From: DATBGS01 sp036557885
GTDB taxonomy: Bacteria; Chloroflexota; Ktedonobacteria; Ktedonobacterales; DATBGS01
Direction of reading: 5' to 3'
Assembly: GCA_036557885.1 (NCBI GenBank)
Contig: DATBGS010000005.1
Span: 62,001-126,000, forward strand
Length of the DNA stretch: 64,000 bases
Positions within the stretch are counted from its first letter, which is position 1. Every line of letters starts with the position of its first letter. Under the pieces are notes generated by a model. It worked only from the letters and a program-made list of their open reading frames with translations. It was not told the origin of the DNA and searched no databases. Positions 51,652 through 62,300 of this stretch are shown here, in pieces. Both the position numbers and the translations under genes were made by a program.

Positions 51652-52598
51652 AATTGCACCTTGAGTGTGCCAGGGCGCGCGGCATGCGCAAACGCCTCGA
51701 CCCCTCCCTGCAAGGGATACGTGGCGCTGAGCAACGGCGCCACGATCACCCGCCTGTCTTTAAGCGCCTCCAATGCCGGGGCAAATGGCCCGCACCGCGA
51801 CCCAACAACCGTGAGTTCATCCACCACAAAGGGCGCCAGGTTCAGCGTGCTCTGCCCGGCAACAGTGCTTTTCAGAATGATCGTGCCGCGCGGCCTCACG
51901 AGTTGCCGCGCCAGTTCTAAACCGGCGGCGCTTCCGGTGCATTCGACCACGAAGTCGAACTCTCGCTCCGGCTGGGCTGGCGTGCCCAGGCGCGTCTGGA
52001 GGCCAAGCCGCTCTGCCAGCGCCAGCTTTTCCGGGTGCTTGCCTTGCAGGGTCACGCTCGCGCCAGTCAGCCGCAAGACCTGCCCGGCCAATAAGCCCAT
52101 TTTGCCATCGCCCAGCACCAGGATTTGCGCCGTTGGCCGAATCTGCACCTGCTCCAGCATCTCAAAGCAGGCGGCCAGCGGCTCCACAAACACGGCCTCG
52201 CTGTCGCTGATGCCCTCTGGCACCGGATGCAGGTTCTCTATCGGGAGAGTAAGATAGGAGGCAAACGCGCCGTCCCTGGCGTGGATGCCCAACACGCAGC
52301 GCTGGCGGCAATGCGTGGGCATCCCGGCGCGGCACGAGCGGCAGGCGCCACAGGCAATATTAATCTCACCTGCCACTCGTTGGCCCAACCACTGTTGAAT
52401 CTGGCACTGTTCCACCACGCCCACAAACTCATGGCCGGGCACGCCTGCAAAGTTCTGGTAGCCCTGCACAAGTTCAAGGTCGGTGTTGCAAATTCCCGCG
52501 CGCAGCACGCGAATCAGCGCCTCTCCGTCGCCTGGAATTGGCTGGGGATGGTCAGGGGTAAACTGGAGCGTGCCATGTGCAAGAACAAGCGCGTGCAT
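51630..52598 (-). CDS. Zinc-dependent medium-chain dehydrogenase
   Basis: 322 residues; ATG 52598 follows AAAGAGAGCCGG, and the frame is open 16 codons upstream. Catalytic Cys in AGICNTDLELV, PGHEFVG, the structural cluster CGACRSCRAGMPTHCRQRC, and the NAD(P) fold ILVLGDGKMGLLAGQVL identify the family. It is the last gene of the hydantoinase operon, 86 bases after the ThDP enzyme. Its product could reduce or oxidise the aldehyde formed by the decarboxylase. Its 3' end contains the last tandem repeat unit. Confidence 0.92.
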   Translation of the reverse strand: MHALVLAHGTLQFTPDHPQPIPGDGEALIRVLRAGICNTDLELVQGYQNFAGVPGHEFVGVVEQCQIQQWLGQRVAGEINIACGACRSCRAGMPTHCRQRCVLGIHARDGAFASYLTLPIENLHPVPEGISDSEAVFVEPLAACFEMLEQVQIRPTAQILVLGDGKMGLLAGQVLRLTGASVTLQGKHPEKLALAERLGLQTRLGTPAQPEREFDFVVECTGSAAGLELARQLVRPRGTIILKSTVAGQSTLNLAPFVVDELTVVGSRCGPFAPALEALKDRRVIVAPLLSATYPLQGGVEAFAHAARPGTLKVQLAMTRQS

Positions 52599-52684
52599 CC
52601 GGCTCTCTTTCTGGTGTGCGGTTGGGCCTACTCTACAGTATATCACGGTGAGGCTGGCGGCTAAAGATCTCCTCTGCTCCAGGC

Positions 52685-54295
52685 TTAGAAGTGTTCAGAG
52701 GCGGTAACGGGAACGGCTTCGGGGTCTAGCCGTACTTCCAGCAAGGTATTGCCCTTGTTCTGCGTGGGCAGATCGGCAAGCGTGCTGCTTAATGCCTCCT
52801 CGTTTTCTATACAGGCATAGTTCCAGCCATAGGTTTGCGCGAGATGCCCAAAATCCAGAGCAGGCGTTTCAAGGGAGAAGGTATCCAGAGTGGTTTGTCC
52901 CGTCAAAACAGCGAGGGCGCTGTTCAACGTGGCGTAGCGCGCATTCGCCAAAACAACCACCGTCAGGTGTAAGTGCCTGTGTGCTGCCGTCCACAAAGCT
53001 TCGTTGGCATACATCATTGACCCATCGCCAATTATGCTGACAACCTGGCGTTCCAGGCGTGCCATCTGCACCCCCACGCTGGCAGGCAACGCCCAGCCGA
53101 TGCCACCGCTCCCATTGGAGAAATACTCGCCGCAAGCGGCCCTGCTCCAGGCACGCACGTCGGTTGTTGATAAACCCGATTCATCAACCCAAACCGCCTG
53201 CGGGAACGCTTGCAGCAGGGTGTGAACCACCCAGGAAGGATGCGGTTTTCCACCGGCTTTCTGGAGTGGCTCGAAGGCTGGACGCGAGACGCTTCTACCG
53301 GGAAGGGTGGGTGGCAGCTTCTCGTGTATCAGGCGCAGCGTACTGCGCAGATCAGCCATACAAGCAAGCGCATACTCTCCGTCAAGACCTAAAAGGCTCA
53401 TATCTTGCCCAATCCACGCCTTCTTCTGACGCAGCCGCCCAGGAGTATATAAAGTGGCACGCAGTCCCTTTCCCCCCAGAAGAAGAAGGGCGTCGTGGTG
53501 TTGTAAGCGCGCGGTCCAGGTCTGCCGATTTGGAGGAAGGAAACCAGCGAACTGAGGGTCAGCCAGCGAGAGCGGCGTCATCCCTGTATAGGGGGCAATA
53601 TAGACGGGGGCAGAGAGTTTCCTTGCCAGGGTTGCAAGCTCCTCCTCTGCTTTGTTCCAATAGACCTCATCCGTTGCGATAAGAGCCGGATAGCGCGCCT
53701 CTCCCAGAAACCGAGCAAAAAGGTGGGCGTCGTGCTCGCTGACTCCAGGCAGAGCAGGAAGCGTCACTGGAACGGGTGGTTCTTCGCTCTCTTCAGTCTC
53801 TGCTTCCCACAGATCAAAAGGGCAAATGAGCACCACTGGCCCGCAGGGGGGAGTTAAGGCGGTGCGGAGCGCCTGTTTCATGTAGAACACGGCATCATAG
53901 GATGAGCCAAGCGTATAGGTTGCCTTGACAACGGGGGCAGCCATTTCGACCAGCGGCCCATGCAAAGTCGGCCAGGTGTGCGTGTGCCGCCGATCCTGCG
54001 CCCCAACGATGGTGAGCAGCGGCGTGTGATTCATTTGCGCCGTATACAGTGACCCCAGGCCATTGCCTAACCCTGGGGCAGCGTGCAGGTTGACGACGCC
54101 GAGTGATCGGGTAGCCCGCGCGTAGCCATCAGCCATAGCCACTGCTGCGAGTTCACTGAGCGCGACCACAAACTCAGGTGTTTCTGGCTGACCACAGCGG
54201 CGCACCAGGGGGATTTCCGTCGTCCCTGGATTGCCAAAAATATAGCGAACACCGTTCATATATAAAGCTCTCACGAGATACTCGCTGATCTTCAT
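52685..54295 (-). CDS. ThDP-dependent decarboxylase, benzoylformate decarboxylase-like
   Basis: 536 residues with the three-domain layout of ThDP enzymes. Near the N-terminus NPGTTEIP (about 22-29) corresponds to NPGSNELP of benzoylformate decarboxylase, with Thr for the active-site Ser. The ThDP-activating Glu is in ALSELAAVAMADGYARA, and the active-site His in NLHAAPGLGNGLGSL. The cofactor motif is IIGDGSMMYANEALWTAA...LANARYATLN. Reaction inferred: decarboxylation of a 2-oxo acid to an aldehyde. The start codon directly abuts the HyuB stop (TGAATG), so it is translationally coupled. Confidence 0.9.
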   Translation of the reverse strand: MKISEYLVRALYMNGVRYIFGNPGTTEIPLVRRCGQPETPEFVVALSELAAVAMADGYARATRSLGVVNLHAAPGLGNGLGSLYTAQMNHTPLLTIVGAQDRRHTHTWPTLHGPLVEMAAPVVKATYTLGSSYDAVFYMKQALRTALTPPCGPVVLICPFDLWEAETEESEEPPVPVTLPALPGVSEHDAHLFARFLGEARYPALIATDEVYWNKAEEELATLARKLSAPVYIAPYTGMTPLSLADPQFAGFLPPNRQTWTARLQHHDALLLLGGKGLRATLYTPGRLRQKKAWIGQDMSLLGLDGEYALACMADLRSTLRLIHEKLPPTLPGRSVSRPAFEPLQKAGGKPHPSWVVHTLLQAFPQAVWVDESGLSTTDVRAWSRAACGEYFSNGSGGIGWALPASVGVQMARLERQVVSIIGDGSMMYANEALWTAAHRHLHLTVVVLANARYATLNSALAVLTGQTTLDTFSLETPALDFGHLAQTYGWNYACIENEEALSSTLADLPTQNKGNTLLEVRLDPEAVPVTASEHF

Positions 54296-56041
54296 TCATT
54301 TGTCCCCTTGCTGCGCAGCGAGCCGGGTGCTCGTTGCCGCTTCATCAACCACATAGAGATGGGGAGGCCGCACCATCTGCTGCTGGCTCCCTGTGTAGCG
54401 AATGACCACGCCATATTCCCGTTCAGCCGCCTCCAGCGAGACATACCCGTTGACGACATCGTTCACCACCAGATCAACAGGACGCTGCAAAGGGTTCCCA
54501 TAGCCCCCGCCACCTGGGAGATTGAGTTGGACGCGGGCATCTGGGGCGAGGGAAGTAAGCGCCTTCGGTTGGGGACGGCTGGAGTTGTTCAAGAGAAATT
54601 CGCCTGGAGTGCCAGCCTTCCCGCCCGCAAGCCCGGTAGCAGGAAAATTCGTGCGATCAACCAGCGCGGAAACGTTCCAGGAGGCTTCACCCCGGTAGCT
54701 GACCTCTGTCCGCTGCCCTAGTCCTCCGCGAGAGGCTCCAGGCCCACCAGAGTCGGTGCGTAGCTCTCGCTGATGTTGAACCAATGGGGTGAGGGTTTCC
54801 ATGATTTCGGCTGGCACCCCCGCGACCCCGCTGGGGAACCCGGTGGTATTGAGGCCATCTTTGCTGGCTCGCGCCCCGGTGCCACCACACTGAAACAGGC
54901 TGAAGGTGAAGGACTCCTGGGAGTGCGGCCATTTCCCTTGCCAGACAGAAATCCAAATCGGATCAGCGCCGCAAGCAATGAGTTTCCCCGGCATAGCAGG
55001 AGCTAATGCGCCAAAGATGACCCCTGGGAGAAAGTGGCCGATCAGGTGGCGCGAGGCAACCGGCGCAGGCTCCAGGCAGTTCAGGATGGAACCAGGAGGC
55101 GCGGTGACATGCACCGGGCGAAAAGCGCCCTCGTTATGTGGAACCTCTGGACTCACCGCCGCCTTGATAGCAAACGAGGCATAGGCGTGCGTGTAGTTCA
55201 GTACCACATTGATGCCCCGCGAACTCTGGGGTGATGAGCCGTCAAAATCAATAAAGAGATCTTCATCCTCAACAGTGACGGCCACTTTGATATGAATCGG
55301 CTCGTCAAAACCATCGCCCCAGCACTCATTCTCATAGAACCCATTGGGAAGTTTGCGGATTGCCTCACGCATGGCCCGTTCGGAACGGCTAATGATTTCA
55401 TCAGCCAGCGGGTCAATCGAGTCTAATGCAAACTCATCCATGAAATGCAGAAGCTCGCGGACCCCAACGGCATTGGAAGAGGCTTGCGCGTAGAGATCGC
55501 CAACTGTTTCGTTGGGCGTGCGCACATTGGCGCGGATGAGCTTGAAAAGCTCGTGATTGGGTTCATCGCGCAGGAACAATTTCGTGATCGGAATGCGCAG
55601 ACCTTCCTCGAAGACTTCGCGCGCCTCACCTGAGAGGGTGCGCCCGCCAATATCAGGGGCATGGCAGGTGCTGGCAAAGTATCCAATCACGCGTGTGCCT
55701 TTGAAGGCTGGCGTCAGCACCGTCATATCGTTGACCTGACCAGCAGTTTGCCAGGGGTCGTTGGTGATGAGCACATCACCCGGTTGGAGTGTTTCTGCTG
55801 GATAGGCTTTCAAGAAATGGCGCACGCCGGTTGCCATAGCATTGATGTGGCCGGGCGTCCCGGTGAGCGACTGGGCAATCATAGAGCCGCGTGTATCAAA
55901 GACCCCACAGGCCAAGTCTTGTGACTCGCGCACCACCGTGCTGAAGGCGGTGCGCATCAAGGTGACTTGCTGCTCGTTGACCACCGCGAGCAAGCGATTC
56001 CAGAGTACCTCCAGGGTGATCGGGTCAATTGTGGGTAGCAT
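54296..56041 (-). CDS. hyuB: Hydantoinase B / oxoprolinase family subunit
   Basis: 581 residues, about full length for the HyuB subunit. DPITLEVLWNRLLAVVNEQQVTLMRTAFSTVVRESQDLACGVFD opens the family domain; DPWQTAGQVNDMTVL, CHAPDIGG and the Gly-rich segment SGGPGASRGGLGQRTEV follow, ending in LPGGGGYGNPLQRP. It acts as a complex with HyuA in ATP-dependent opening of 5-oxoproline, hydantoin or N-methylhydantoin rings. The gap to HyuA is 24 bases. Confidence 0.93.
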   Translation of the reverse strand: MLPTIDPITLEVLWNRLLAVVNEQQVTLMRTAFSTVVRESQDLACGVFDTRGSMIAQSLTGTPGHINAMATGVRHFLKAYPAETLQPGDVLITNDPWQTAGQVNDMTVLTPAFKGTRVIGYFASTCHAPDIGGRTLSGEAREVFEEGLRIPITKLFLRDEPNHELFKLIRANVRTPNETVGDLYAQASSNAVGVRELLHFMDEFALDSIDPLADEIISRSERAMREAIRKLPNGFYENECWGDGFDEPIHIKVAVTVEDEDLFIDFDGSSPQSSRGINVVLNYTHAYASFAIKAAVSPEVPHNEGAFRPVHVTAPPGSILNCLEPAPVASRHLIGHFLPGVIFGALAPAMPGKLIACGADPIWISVWQGKWPHSQESFTFSLFQCGGTGARASKDGLNTTGFPSGVAGVPAEIMETLTPLVQHQRELRTDSGGPGASRGGLGQRTEVSYRGEASWNVSALVDRTNFPATGLAGGKAGTPGEFLLNNSSRPQPKALTSLAPDARVQLNLPGGGGYGNPLQRPVDLVVNDVVNGYVSLEAAEREYGVVIRYTGSQQQMVRPPHLYVVDEAATSTRLAAQQGDK

Positions 56042-56065
56042 GGCAGGGCGTCCTCTCAGGGGAGT

Positions 56066-58159
56066 TCATAATTCAACCAGCAGGTTCAGTTGCTCGTCAA
56101 TACGAAAGCGGCACTCCGGCCCCACGATCACCGTAGCCTCGCGCTCTTCAACGATGGCCGGCCCGGTGAAGCTGGCGCCTGGTAACAGACCATAACGGTT
56201 ATACACCGCTGTCTCATGATACCCACCCAATTCTGGGAAATATGCCCTGCGGCTGCCCTTGTGGGCTGTTTGAGCGGCTGCCTGCATATCCCTGGTTGCT
56301 TGCAGGTGTATTTGCGGCGATGGACTAGATGAGGTGACGCGCCAGTTGATAATTTCTATCGGCACCGATTGGCTGAGCCGCTCGTAGAGACGGCGATAGA
56401 CCTCCTCAAACGAGTTGACGATGGCGGGGACGCTCTCGCTGCTCAGTTGACCAGCCGGGAGAGGTACCTGTATCTCATGCCCCTGACCAACATAGCGTAT
56501 ATCGGCCACGCGCCGGTGGCGGATTTGCCCAGGCAAAACGCCGGACTGTTCCAGCAGCGCCTGCCCTTCCGCCTCCATCTCCCCAAGCAGGGCATTGGTC
56601 TTCTGCCAGTCCAGATGATCTATGCGGCCAGGCCAGGAGCGCACGAAGTCAAAGGCAAGAGGCGCGGTAAGAAAGCCAATGGCGCTCATGACCCCGGCTG
56701 CGAACGGTACGATGAAAGCTGGGGAACCCAACGTTTTTGCAATGCGAAACCCGTGCACCGGCCCGGCTCCGCCAAAGGCAAAGAGCGGGAAGCGATGGGG
56801 GTCTTTCCCTCGCTCAAGGGTATGGATGCGCGCGGCATTCGCCATGCTTTCATTGACAATCTGGTGGATGCCCCAGGCAGCCTCTTCAATCGAGAGACGT
56901 AGCGGGCCAGCGACGCGCTCCTGAATAGCCTGGCGAGCGGCAGCGAGATCTATCTTGAACTCACCTCCAAGAAAGTAGTCGGGATCAAGATAGCCCAGCA
57001 CCAGATCAGCATCGGTGACAGTCGGCTCGCTTCCTCCACGCCCATAACAGGCCGGACCTGGATCAGCGCCCGCCGAGTCTGGCCCAACTTTCAACAACCC
57101 CAGCGGGTCCACGCGAGCTATCGAGCCGCCTCCCGCGCCAATTTCGATCATTTCAATCACCGGCAGTTTGATCGGAAGCCCGGACCCCTTTTTCAGGCGA
57201 TACCTCCGATCCACCTCGAATTCGTGGGCAACCAGTGGTTGACCCTGGGCAATGATGCAGAACTTGGCGGTGGTGCCCCCCATATCGAAGGAGAGCAGGT
57301 CGTCGTACCCGCATGCCGCGCCATAACTGGACGCGGCCAATGCCCCGCCTGCCGGACCTGATTCGAGGAGGCGCACCGGAAAACGAACCGCCGTATCCAC
57401 CGTGACAATGCCCCCACTGGAAATCATCAGAAAGAGGCTGCCCTTGAAACCGATGCGGCCCAGGCGTGCCTGCAACTCGTGCAGGTACTTCTCAACACGC
57501 TCCTGAACGTAGACATTGGCTATAGTGGTTGAAGTGCGCTGGAACTCACGGATTTCAGGCACCACCTCTGAGGAGATGGAGACGCGCATGCCTGGCGCAA
57601 TACCCTGGATGATGCGACGCGCATCACGCTCGGCAGCGTCGTTGGTAAAGCTGTGCAAAAAGGCAATCGCAACGGCCTCAATCCCGTTCTCAGCCAATTC
57701 GCGGGTCAGTTGCTCTACAAAGGCGGTATCCAGTTCCTGAAGTGTTGTCCCATCTGACAGCGTGCGCTCTGGCACTCCAAAACGCAGGTAGCGCGGCACC
57801 AGTGGTTGGGGCATTTCCAGCAGGAGGTCGTAGAGTTCGTAGCGGTTCTCTCGCCCAATTTCAATAGAGTCTCGGAAGCCCTGTGTCGCCAGGAGAGCGG
57901 TGCGGGCGCCGGTGCGCTCAATGATGGCGTTCGTCACAAGCGTGGTGCCATGAATGAGTTGTTGCGCATCACCTGCGGCAATACGTTCTCGCTCCAGCGT
58001 TTCGCGCATGAGCGTTTCAACGGCCAGCGATGGATCGCGCGGTGTGGTGAGGGTTTTCCCAACCGCGAACCTACCAGTACCATCGTCATACACGATGAGG
58101 TCGGTAAATGTGCCCCCAATATCCACACCTATTCTGTCGTGCCCGGAGGGAGCGTGCAT
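56066..58159 (-). CDS. hyuA: Hydantoinase A / oxoprolinase family subunit
   Basis: 697 residues. ASKHA-type ATPase features are clear: RIGVDIGGTFTDLIVYDDG (N-terminal phosphate loop), HGTTLVTNAIIERTGA, RLLESGPAGGALAASSYG, and FDMGGTTAKFCI with the second phosphate loop. FAFGGAGPVHGF lies toward the C-terminus. ATG overlaps the stop of the upstream SDR gene by one base (TAATG). Partner of HyuB; the exact cyclic amide or ketone substrate cannot be told from sequence, since acetone and acetophenone carboxylases share the fold. Confidence 0.93.
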   Translation of the reverse strand: MHAPSGHDRIGVDIGGTFTDLIVYDDGTGRFAVGKTLTTPRDPSLAVETLMRETLERERIAAGDAQQLIHGTTLVTNAIIERTGARTALLATQGFRDSIEIGRENRYELYDLLLEMPQPLVPRYLRFGVPERTLSDGTTLQELDTAFVEQLTRELAENGIEAVAIAFLHSFTNDAAERDARRIIQGIAPGMRVSISSEVVPEIREFQRTSTTIANVYVQERVEKYLHELQARLGRIGFKGSLFLMISSGGIVTVDTAVRFPVRLLESGPAGGALAASSYGAACGYDDLLSFDMGGTTAKFCIIAQGQPLVAHEFEVDRRYRLKKGSGLPIKLPVIEMIEIGAGGGSIARVDPLGLLKVGPDSAGADPGPACYGRGGSEPTVTDADLVLGYLDPDYFLGGEFKIDLAAARQAIQERVAGPLRLSIEEAAWGIHQIVNESMANAARIHTLERGKDPHRFPLFAFGGAGPVHGFRIAKTLGSPAFIVPFAAGVMSAIGFLTAPLAFDFVRSWPGRIDHLDWQKTNALLGEMEAEGQALLEQSGVLPGQIRHRRVADIRYVGQGHEIQVPLPAGQLSSESVPAIVNSFEEVYRRLYERLSQSVPIEIINWRVTSSSPSPQIHLQATRDMQAAAQTAHKGSRRAYFPELGGYHETAVYNRYGLLPGASFTGPAIVEEREATVIVGPECRFRIDEQLNLLVEL

Positions 58160-58965
58160 TACTTTCCCTCCAGCTTGGGAAAACGACTCAAGGGAAAGAT
58201 GTCCACCTGGGGGGAGCGTTGCTGTGAGAGCAGACCGCCATCAACGGCAAAGATGTGTCCGGTGATATAACTGGCGTCATCCGATGCCAGAAAGACGGCT
58301 GGCCCTGCCATCTCTTCAGGCTCGCCCACCCGTCCAAGTGGGATGGCTGCGCCGCGCTCCTGCTTCACCTGCGGACTCATGCCCTGCGTATCAATCGAGC
58401 CGGGGACCAGGGCGTTCACGCGAATCCCATAGGGCGCAAGGTCGAGCGCCATAGCGCGAGTCAAGGCTTCTATGCCCCCTTTTGAGGCGTCATAGGCCGC
58501 CATCCCCCGATGGGCGTGCGTGGCTCCGCCGCTCGACATGTTGAGGATGACGCCTTGATGCCGACGAGCCATGATCTGGGCTGCACGGAGTGAACAGAGG
58601 AAAACGCTCTTGAGATTGATGGTCAGCACACGGTCCCACCAGGATTCGTCTGCTTCCAGGAAGTGCCGTTCGACGTTAATTAACCCGGCGTTGTTGACCA
58701 GCACATCCACCGGCCCAAAGCGTTCAAGCACCGTATCAAACAAGTGGTCAACCTGGCTTTTCTGTGACACGTCGGCAATGCCAGCAAAAGCCTTTCCCCC
58801 ATGAGCATGAATCGTCTGGACAGTCGCTTCGGCTCCAGAGGTGTCAACATCGTTGACGATGATCTGTGCCCCCTCTTGCCCGAAACGCAGAGCAATGGCG
58901 CGGCCTATGCCATGCGCGGCCCCGGTCACGAGCACTATTTTGTTGCTGAAACGTTGTGGCGTCAA
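58159..58965 (-). CDS. Short-chain dehydrogenase/reductase
   Basis: 268 residues. The TTG start at 58965 has GGAG 8 bases upstream. VTGAAHGIGRAIALRFG is the NAD(P) loop, NNAGLI the stabilising motif, and the catalytic Ser/Tyr/Lys set lies in NMSSGG and YDASKGG. First gene of the operon with HyuA, HyuB, the decarboxylase and the alcohol dehydrogenase, so it probably handles an alcohol/ketone step of the same pathway. Confidence 0.93.
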   Translation of the reverse strand: MTPQRFSNKIVLVTGAAHGIGRAIALRFGQEGAQIIVNDVDTSGAEATVQTIHAHGGKAFAGIADVSQKSQVDHLFDTVLERFGPVDVLVNNAGLINVERHFLEADESWWDRVLTINLKSVFLCSLRAAQIMARRHQGVILNMSSGGATHAHRGMAAYDASKGGIEALTRAMALDLAPYGIRVNALVPGSIDTQGMSPQVKQERGAAIPLGRVGEPEEMAGPAVFLASDDASYITGHIFAVDGGLLSQQRSPQVDIFPLSRFPKLEGK

Positions 58966-59350
58966 GCTATTATCTCCGCTCTTGTTTACTCGGTTCTGTC
59001 AGGGAAGCGCTTTCGCTGCTTCTGAAGAGTTTCTTTCAGCCGCTTGCGCTATGAGACTCTCAATCGCCAGTAGTTCGCAAGTGCCCTCAAAGGCACGGAT
59101 GATCGCAGGCAGATCGCATACGTGTGGTGGCGGTGCTTCTGGCAGGCGTTCCCTTGAAACCATGCTTCGAGGAATTCTACCCCATATTCCGTTACTTTCT
59201 GCGGGGATTGCCCGCCAGAGAGTGCATGGTTCTATGGGTTAGCTGCTGTCCTGAATTCTCCCCCTCAAAAGGGATACCTCTGCCTGCTGCTGAACAGCAG
59301 CGGGCAGAGGCTCCTCTTGCAGGATTTTTCTACTTCCGCTTTCGCATATA
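58966..59350. other. Intergenic region between SDR operon and GH15 gene
   Basis: 385 bases without a credible gene. The SDR operon promoter should lie at the left end but no consensus is readable. At 59003-59013 GGAAGCGCTTTC resembles half of the LacI operators at 16 kb (shared core AAGCGCTT). The right end contains the terminator of the GH15 gene (59277-59310). Confidence 0.35.
59277..59310 (-). terminator. Terminator of the GH15 gene
   Basis: A 16-bp stem (one T-G wobble) with an AA loop, 40 bases past the GH15 stop; read on the minus strand it is followed by TATCCCTTTT. Confidence 0.75.
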
Positions 59351-62300
59351 TTACGGAATGCTAACATCCTGCAAGGTAACAGGGCTATGCAGCGTATAGT
59401 CTAACTCATCGGCCTGGCTCACCCCAGAAGGAGTCAGCACATCCATGATCTTGGGCACGGTATTGGGGTCTGCGATGCAGTGCGGGTCGCTGCCAGGCGC
59501 GGCGCATACCCCAAACTGGAACGGCTGGGGAGTCGGGGCGAACGAACGTGCCTGATCAGGCGAGAAGCCATCCTGGCCTGTCAGGGTGACGGTAAACCCC
59601 CATCCCGACGTAGGTGGTCCTCCCAGGCTGGCTGTTGGCACACTGAATGTGATGAAACGTGAGATGGCGTTGGCGCTAATGGTTACGGAGCCGACCGTGT
59701 TCCCATGCGCGTCTATGTAGCGCTGTCCAAACCCTTGCACCTCAATGAGTCTGCTCCATGCCGCATTCGATGCAATTGCGTAATTGCGCTGAGGAAAGGA
59801 TGCTGCCGTTGAAGTGTCGGCTGCGGCTGCCGCTGGATTATGTACGTAGACATCCACCAGTTGCGCGCCCAACGGGCTGCCGAACGTGGGCGAGAGATCA
59901 CTGATTCGCACTTTGAAGGTCACTGTTGAGCCATCAGGACTCAGGATGACCTGGAACTCCTGCATATCAAACGCGCCCGCGTGGAAATTGTCAGACGTGG
60001 GATAGGCGTAGTTTCCAGGGCCAGCATCATCTCCGGTGGGGTCGTTGACATCTAGCAGGACCGTGCCTGGGGTAAAGTCAAAGACGATGGCACGCTGGTC
60101 GTGGGCGGTGGCTCCCTGTGGGCTGACAGCCACCGTGTTCAAGACGGTGGTTCCGCCAGTGACTGGGACCGAGACGCTAAAGGTGCCGTCGGGATTGGTC
60201 GGGGTAGTGACCACTACGGTCTGGCTGTTGGTATCGGTGTTGGTCGCGGCGACATAAATGCTGTTGCCCGGTACCGATGTTCCCGTCACCGTAATCGGTG
60301 AGTCATTGGCGGGAGAGAGGTTAGGAGGCGCTGTCACGGTCAGGCTTGTCTGTCCTTGTTGATTGGCTATATAGCGCTGAAACGTTGCTGCTGGTTGCTC
60401 CAGCACGCTTCCGGTTGTGAGATCAAGCAGCAGACGGACGTACACCCCAGCGGCCCAGGTGAGCGGGGCGGCTGACCCGGCGGGATGCCCATTCTGGAAG
60501 CCAATCGAGGCAATGGTTGGGTCAGTGCCGAAGGGCGAAGCGGCCAGATCAGGCAGTTCCCAATCTTGCTCCGGGATGAGACCAACTCCTGAAGCAAACT
60601 GCTGCATCGCGCTGAGCAGCGTCAGAGCCGCAGAGTGTTGGCCGGAGGCGACATCATATTCCCCGCGCTCTTCGGTGAGGACCGGCCAGTCGTGTCCGGT
60701 TCCCTGTCCGGTTGGCGCCCAGGGGTGTCCATTCGTCGCGCTGTCACCATAGCCATCGCTGTTGTAGCGATGCCAGCCTGGCCCGCTAGTAGTATCGGTT
60801 TCAATGGTGGCATCAACGACTGGAAGCGATTCCAGAATAGCCGGGTCGTTGGCAGGCTCCAGGCCAAGACGCACCAATTCTAAGAAGCCTGCATCAATCA
60901 CTGAACGCTGATCGAGCGTAGGGCCACCGTTGCCCAGATTATAGTTAATTGCGGCATTGGGGTCACCTGTTTTGGAAAGGCGGATAAAGTAGGGGTGCGA
61001 GGCCAGTGGGCCGTTGGTCGTCACCGTCCAGCCTTCGATAGAACGCTGCCAGTCATCGGCAACGCCCAGCCAGACGTTGGCACTGCCGGTATCGCCGTTG
61101 ATGCTGGCGATGGCTGCCGCTGTGACCAGGCCAGCAATCTCGGCTGAGATGGTTGAAGGCGAGTAGCCGGTCTGCTCTTCCCAGCGCTCGACCCCGAAGG
61201 CTGGTCCATGCCCGATGATGAAGTTTGCCGCTGGCTTGATATGTTGCTGGTAGAGGTTCTGATCGGTCATCCCCAGTTCGTAGGCCATGATGATGGGATA
61301 GCTGGTTTCGTCGAGTTGGGTACCGAAAGAGTCGGGGGCAAGCTGCCCATTTAGTAAGCTGTTGCGCGGCATCGAGCCATCAGCTTGCTGTTGCTGAAGA
61401 AACAGGAAGTTCACGACCTCCTGTGCGGTGGAAACATCCCCATCAACCAGCAGACCTGTCCAGGCTTCATACACATCGCGGGCAAAGACTTCGCGGTAGG
61501 AGCCAAAGAAGGTGTTGTTCGGGTCCCCAGCAGAGATGGCCTGCCCCCAGGGCGAGGCAAGACTGGCGACGATAGCGCCGGGGAAGGTCTTATCCTCAGA
61601 TGCCTTGACGACGTTTGCGCTCAGGTAGTATTCGTTTACCAGGCGGTGCCATTGGTCGTTTGATATTCCTGCCTGGTTTGGCGGTGGGGCAATCAGCCCA
61701 CGATCATAGACTTCCCACCCCGATTCGTAGCGCTTTTGGAGTTGGGAGAAGTCGGTAGAGAGCGAGGCTCTGGCGGCATGGACGGCTGCCGCCTGACTGG
61801 TGCCAAAGCCCAGGGCCAGGATCAAGTTGTCGCCGTGAGCAAGATCAACCTGGGCCGTTTGCACCAGGTTGCCGTTGTTTGCATCGGTAGAGAGAGCAGT
61901 AAGGGCATGGGCGCTGTCGAGTTGGACCAACCCATCGCTGGGCTGGCCGACAAACCCGTTGCTCACCTGGAGAAAGGCTTTCGAGGCATCAAGAGCGCTA
62001 TAGACAGGCACAGCGTAGGTTCGATTGGAGGCGTTGCTCGTCGTTTTGGTGTCGAAGGCGACAGGCACCTGGTGCTCAGTGGAGGTATCAATCGTGCCGC
62101 TATCGCCTCCCCCATTCCCATTCCCACCACCCCCGTTGCCATTGATGCTGGGGTCATAGCGCAGATACAGGCGATAGCTGGATTGCTCACCAACCAGCGC
62201 TTGAAAGCGGAGGCGCATCACCAGAGTATTCTCATTCGAATCGGTGAGATAATCAGTGGTGATGCGATACTTTCCGCTCTTCGCGGTGGTAGTCACCTCG

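Noticed and set aside
60467..60520. Apparent loss of the GH15 catalytic base near LTWAAGVYVRLL
   Set aside because: In this family the base is the Glu of PEQ-x-W upstream, which is present as GLIPEQDWEL, so the enzyme looks intact.
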